Shown here: positions 60,648 through 64,000 of the stretch, in pieces
Layout of the letters: each line of letters opens with the position of its first letter
How positions within the stretch are numbered: the stretch's first letter is position 1
Origin: Fennellomyces sp. T-0311
Taxonomy: Eukaryota; Mucoromycota; Mucoromycetes; Mucorales; Lichtheimiaceae
Direction: 5' to 3'
DNA length: 64,000 nt
NCBI GenBank assembly: GCA_025266875.1
Contig: JALLLT010000023.1
Span: forward strand, 496,001-560,000
Program-made: the position numbers and the translations under genes
The notes under the pieces: model-generated
Seen by the model: the letters and a program-made list of their open reading frames with translations, nothing else
Told to the model about the DNA's origin: nothing
The model's database searches: none

Positions 60648-63178
60648 ACCCACCGACTATGTAATTTATTATCACAATTTCAATATGAGTTTACGGAGAG
60701 CCTCCAATAAATCAATCAAGCAATATGTACAACTACAAGTTTTAGTGCTTATGACTGCTGTATATAGCGAATGTATGCATTTTACTATATCGGATTTGAT
60801 TCATGGAATAATTTGTTATTTGCTCATTATATAGATAGCCTAAAGGATACGACGGTCATTACATTGTTATGAAAATCATACTAAACGTAGTAGCTACTCG
60901 GTTGATCTTCTGTTTGATAAAATTATGGTATAATTGCGTATATAGAAGGTATTAGGACACATAGAACTTTTTACGAACGTTTACGTTTCATCCAAAATAG
61001 AACATGGAGTAGGGAAGATATAAGGGCATGCGTTTCTTTATGTAATCTATACCCACATCAGAGCTTTGACATAGATGAACATTCCAGTGATTCTGCTATT
61101 TGCTTCAAGCACTCAAATAACATTCAAGTTGGTTGAGTACGTACAGTATAATAAAGATGAGCTATCTCGGACGTAAGCACACAGTCGCCCATAACTATCT
61201 AGAGGAGCAAATCCTCGTGTCACCTTCATAATTATCTATGTGCTTATGCATGTGCACCGACATCTGTGGCGCAGTACAGACAATGTTTTAGGCTGACCTT
61301 TCCCTAGAAATGCAATTTTGCAGCATGTCAGTCCAAACGTCAGAGCACCTGAAGCATAAAGTAGGTATGTATAGATTGGATTATAATTGCTCAACAGTGC
61401 GTACTCACAGCTTCTTTTCATCCTTTGTAAACTTTGCAAATTAAAAGCAACTTGCTTGTTTTTATAAATCTATATATAGTCTGTTGGAAGGTCTCTCTTT
61501 TCTTTTTGTTTGATATACAATATAACGTGGAATTATTATAACGGTCAAGTAAAAACTCGTAATGATGAAAGATCGTATATTTTATCTGAAGTTCTTATGC
61601 GCGCAAACTACGCACCTTCCCAGCTCCAACAATACTTCTTTATATAAGCGAGTCAGCAGTGGCAAAAACGTCAATCAGGGGGCCCTCCTCCTACACGTTG
61701 ATGTTATTCCTTTACATATTATATATAGATTATTGCCTAGGATTGCCAGGTGTAGATGTCAGCTGCGACCAGATGCTATCGATGGGATTGAGGAGTCATG
61801 TAATGCTTCGTAAATTATAAAAGATGCATATCTAGGAGACTGAAGGCTGTACTCCCTTACTGAAATAGTTTGTTTAACTGCGCAGCATAGCACATTACTG
61901 TATGTCTCAAATACCGACGGTCGTGGATACATTTAAAACGGCTCTACTTTTTATGGGATCTAGGTCACAGGATGGTAGTACATCCTATTGCGCAAGCTTT
62001 CGGAATATAAGCTTTTTATAGGATTGCTTCCATAGCGAGGCAAATGCCTCTCTTCTTTTTAGTGGCTAATTATATCACAATAACTGACGAACCGGCGTCG
62101 ACGACCTACAATCCAGAGTACCCCAACCATGAGTAACCACGTGTAGTGTTGTGCCTCATTCCTAAAGCACTTTTCCTTTTTGGCTTTATTCCCATACGTT
62201 TTTTTTCTTCGCTTTATTTTATAACATCCTCTTTACTGTACAGGTCTGTCTTTTCCCCAATAGGGACGTTTCAGACATGTCATTGGTACTCTTTACTGCA
62301 TATATATACGCTTTCACCGCAAGGAAGCAATCACAAACGTATAGGGGCAGGTCAATAAGTTGTCCAAATCAAATTTATACCTTTTCAACTATATCACAAA
62401 AAACAATCGTTATACAAATAAATAATGAGCCCGTTTGGTGTTATTCTATCCTTACTGCTTGATAGCTAGTTACTACCATATAATGAGACTAAATCCGGGT
62501 AATAAAGCTGTTCACATATGTAACAGCAATTTCATAACTACTTATGTTCGTAATAGCAAAAAAAAAAAAGATCAAATTTCTTTCTAATGAGTGTATATAA
62601 AATTAATTTTCTGTAGTATTCACTGCCATATTATTAGTACTCTAAACATCGCCTTTTGAGACCAATTACATATAGAAGCACCGTTACAATTGCGTATGCT
62701 GATCTTCTCCTTTTCTTCAACAGTTTTCTTTGAATTCACTAGGTTCTCTTCCATAATAAAAGAAATTTCGACTTTACAGCTGGCCAATCACCTGTAATCT
62801 AATCGAATGACTTCCCGTACGGTGGTGTAAAAACGGCTTTCGTTGTTAGTTATTGTACAGTTTATTGTCGTGGCGCTCCTGAATATGTGCACGTCGTAAA
62901 ATCGAGGATCGGCATTCAACATATAAGCAGTGATACTTCAAAGCTATTCAGTAAAAGCGAAGGTGATAGCAACAATGATTGATGTACTTACCCTCCTCGG
63001 GAACGTCCACTTCTTGTGGATTTTATCCTTCATATATAACATCGCGCAAACTATCTATGAACCAACAGAGATCAGAGGACAGAATAATGCATCACATTTC
63101 TTAAGATCATTTGTCAGTTAAACCAATGCAACTTTAGATGAATGACTTTTACTATTGTTTTGTAATGGATAAATGGGG
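60648..63178. other. AT-rich region between the cysteine-rich gene and its relic
   Basis: About 2.5 kb. No gene, RNA or clear repeat is supported; open stretches at 61562-61813 and 62930-63121 have no recognisable domain. Confidence 0.45.
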
Positions 63179-63635
63179 ATGTCTTGCGACATTTTTCGTG
63201 AATATGATTTCTCAACCGGGTCGGACCCTTGCGAAAGAAGGCATGGCATAAAGCATAGTCATAAGGGCGATTGCATTAGTACCAAGGTCCCTCGCCAGAG
63301 CCATACGACATTGAGCGACTACGATGCTTCAGAGATCTGGAATGCTTAGGGTATTTGCGATCCCAAGTCATACCGCGGCTGCTCTGCTGAGCAGAACTGT
63401 GGCAACAACTGTGATGGACCCGAAGAGCGCTACCCCAACGAAGTCTGCAGTATTTACCGGGACAAATATGGAACGGGCATTTGCGTTGGCAAGAAGGAAT
63501 TCACTGAATGCAAAACTAGCCGACATTTGCGACGGTACCGACAACTGTTGTGAGGATGAAGTTTGTAACTATTACATGTCTGCCTCAAAACCTGGTATTT
63601 GCGAGCCCAAGTACTGCACTCAGCCAGTTGAATAG
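63179..63635 (+). pseudogene. Decayed paralogue of the cysteine-rich secreted protein
   Basis: Reading from an ATG at 63179 gives cysteine-unit remnants, broken by an in-frame TAG at 63347-63349. After the stop the same frame continues with a unit of the right spacing at its end (C-x11-C in CSIYRDKYGTGIC) but with the central CC replaced by Arg-Tyr. A frameshift near 63511-63525 then moves the reading into a frame with an intact unit end: ICDGTDNCCEDEVC... with C-x5-CC-x4-C-x11-C, exactly the spacing of the gene at 60171. No signal peptide is visible. Stop, frameshift and lost cysteines together argue for a pseudogene; undetected introns are the alternative. Confidence 0.7.
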
Positions 63636-64000
63636 ATAACACAATCGTCAATAAACTTGCTATGTACGACTTACGCTTTTACCTCATCATAATACGCCAA
63701 CTTGCGTAAGTCATTCGCAATATGATTGTTTAGTGTTGGTTATCGTCCAATATGTGAAGCAGGATATCGTAGTCGTTAGAGAAGCTTTGGCCGGTAATTG
63801 CGGCCGGCATGCGTTATTAATTTTCAATTGGTTGTGTGAAGATGACCGGTAAATAAGCCTGTCTGTGGTTCATGCGCTACTGATTCTGGAACGACCTGTT
63901 GGTACCACCAACATCCAGAAACCTGGGCTGCGAGATATCATGTCATGAACTGCATTCATTAAATTAGCAGCTATCTGCATATCACAAGCAGCATATATGC
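63636..64000. other. Intergenic to window end
   Basis: 365 bp with no recognised feature. Confidence 0.4.

Overview
This is a eukaryotic, fungal chromosome segment. Nearly every gene is cut by short introns (mostly about 45-80 bp, GT..AG, some with a TACTAAC-like branch point), genes are closely packed, promoters carry TATA boxes, and the non-coding DNA is AT-rich with poly-pyrimidine runs. A histone H1 with introns, a MED25 subunit (absent from budding yeast), an NRC-2-type AGC kinase and a neurofibromin/IRA RasGAP fit an early-diverging fungus, most likely Mucoromycota (Mucorales). That placement is inference from gene style, not from a marker search. No rRNA, convincing tRNA or CRISPR array was seen.

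Layout. 1-271: 5' end of an acyl-CoA oxidase (minus). 2.4-3.8 kb: ACL4-like ribosomal-protein chaperone. 6.7-7.4 kb: small Myb/SANT protein with a 7-nt first coding exon. 8.9-9.8 kb: mitochondrial ribosomal protein mL46. 10-11 kb: intronless coiled-coil/CxxC protein of unknown function (minus). 11.3-11.9 kb: AIG2/gamma-glutamylcyclotransferase-like protein. 12-13.5 kb: seipin. 13.8-15.4 kb: ARP2. 15.6-17.6 kb: NRC-2/Fpk1-type kinase (minus). 19.9-21.9 kb: UBXN4-like UBX protein. 22.5-23.3 kb: histone H1 (minus). 24.7-28.7 kb: Nrd1/Seb1/SCAF8-like CID-RRM protein. 29-34 kb: MED13. 37.3-40.8 kb: MED25. 40.9-41.7 kb: cyclophilin H (minus). 41.9-50.9 kb: a 19-exon neurofibromin/IRA-like RasGAP (minus).

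From about 51 kb to the end the character changes: AT-rich and nearly gene-free. It holds a large inverted repeat (two arms of about 575 bp about 1.6 kb apart, each containing 73-bp sub-repeats), a GC-richer coding relic, a doubtful multi-exon gene, and a small secreted protein with three tandem six-cysteine (knottin-like) units. A decayed paralogue of that protein lies 2.5 kb downstream. This looks like an accessory compartment next to a housekeeping block.

Most housekeeping genes here are unrelated in pathway. The exception is a run of three same-strand genes tied to RNA polymerase II: a CTD-binding CID-RRM factor, MED13 (Mediator kinase module) and MED25 (activator-binding Mediator subunit). 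Seipin (lipid droplets), acyl-CoA oxidase (peroxisomal beta-oxidation) and the putative flippase kinase all touch lipid biology but are not clustered as a unit. Exon models were built by hand from splice signals and reading-frame continuity; codon phase was checked across every junction in the confidently called genes.
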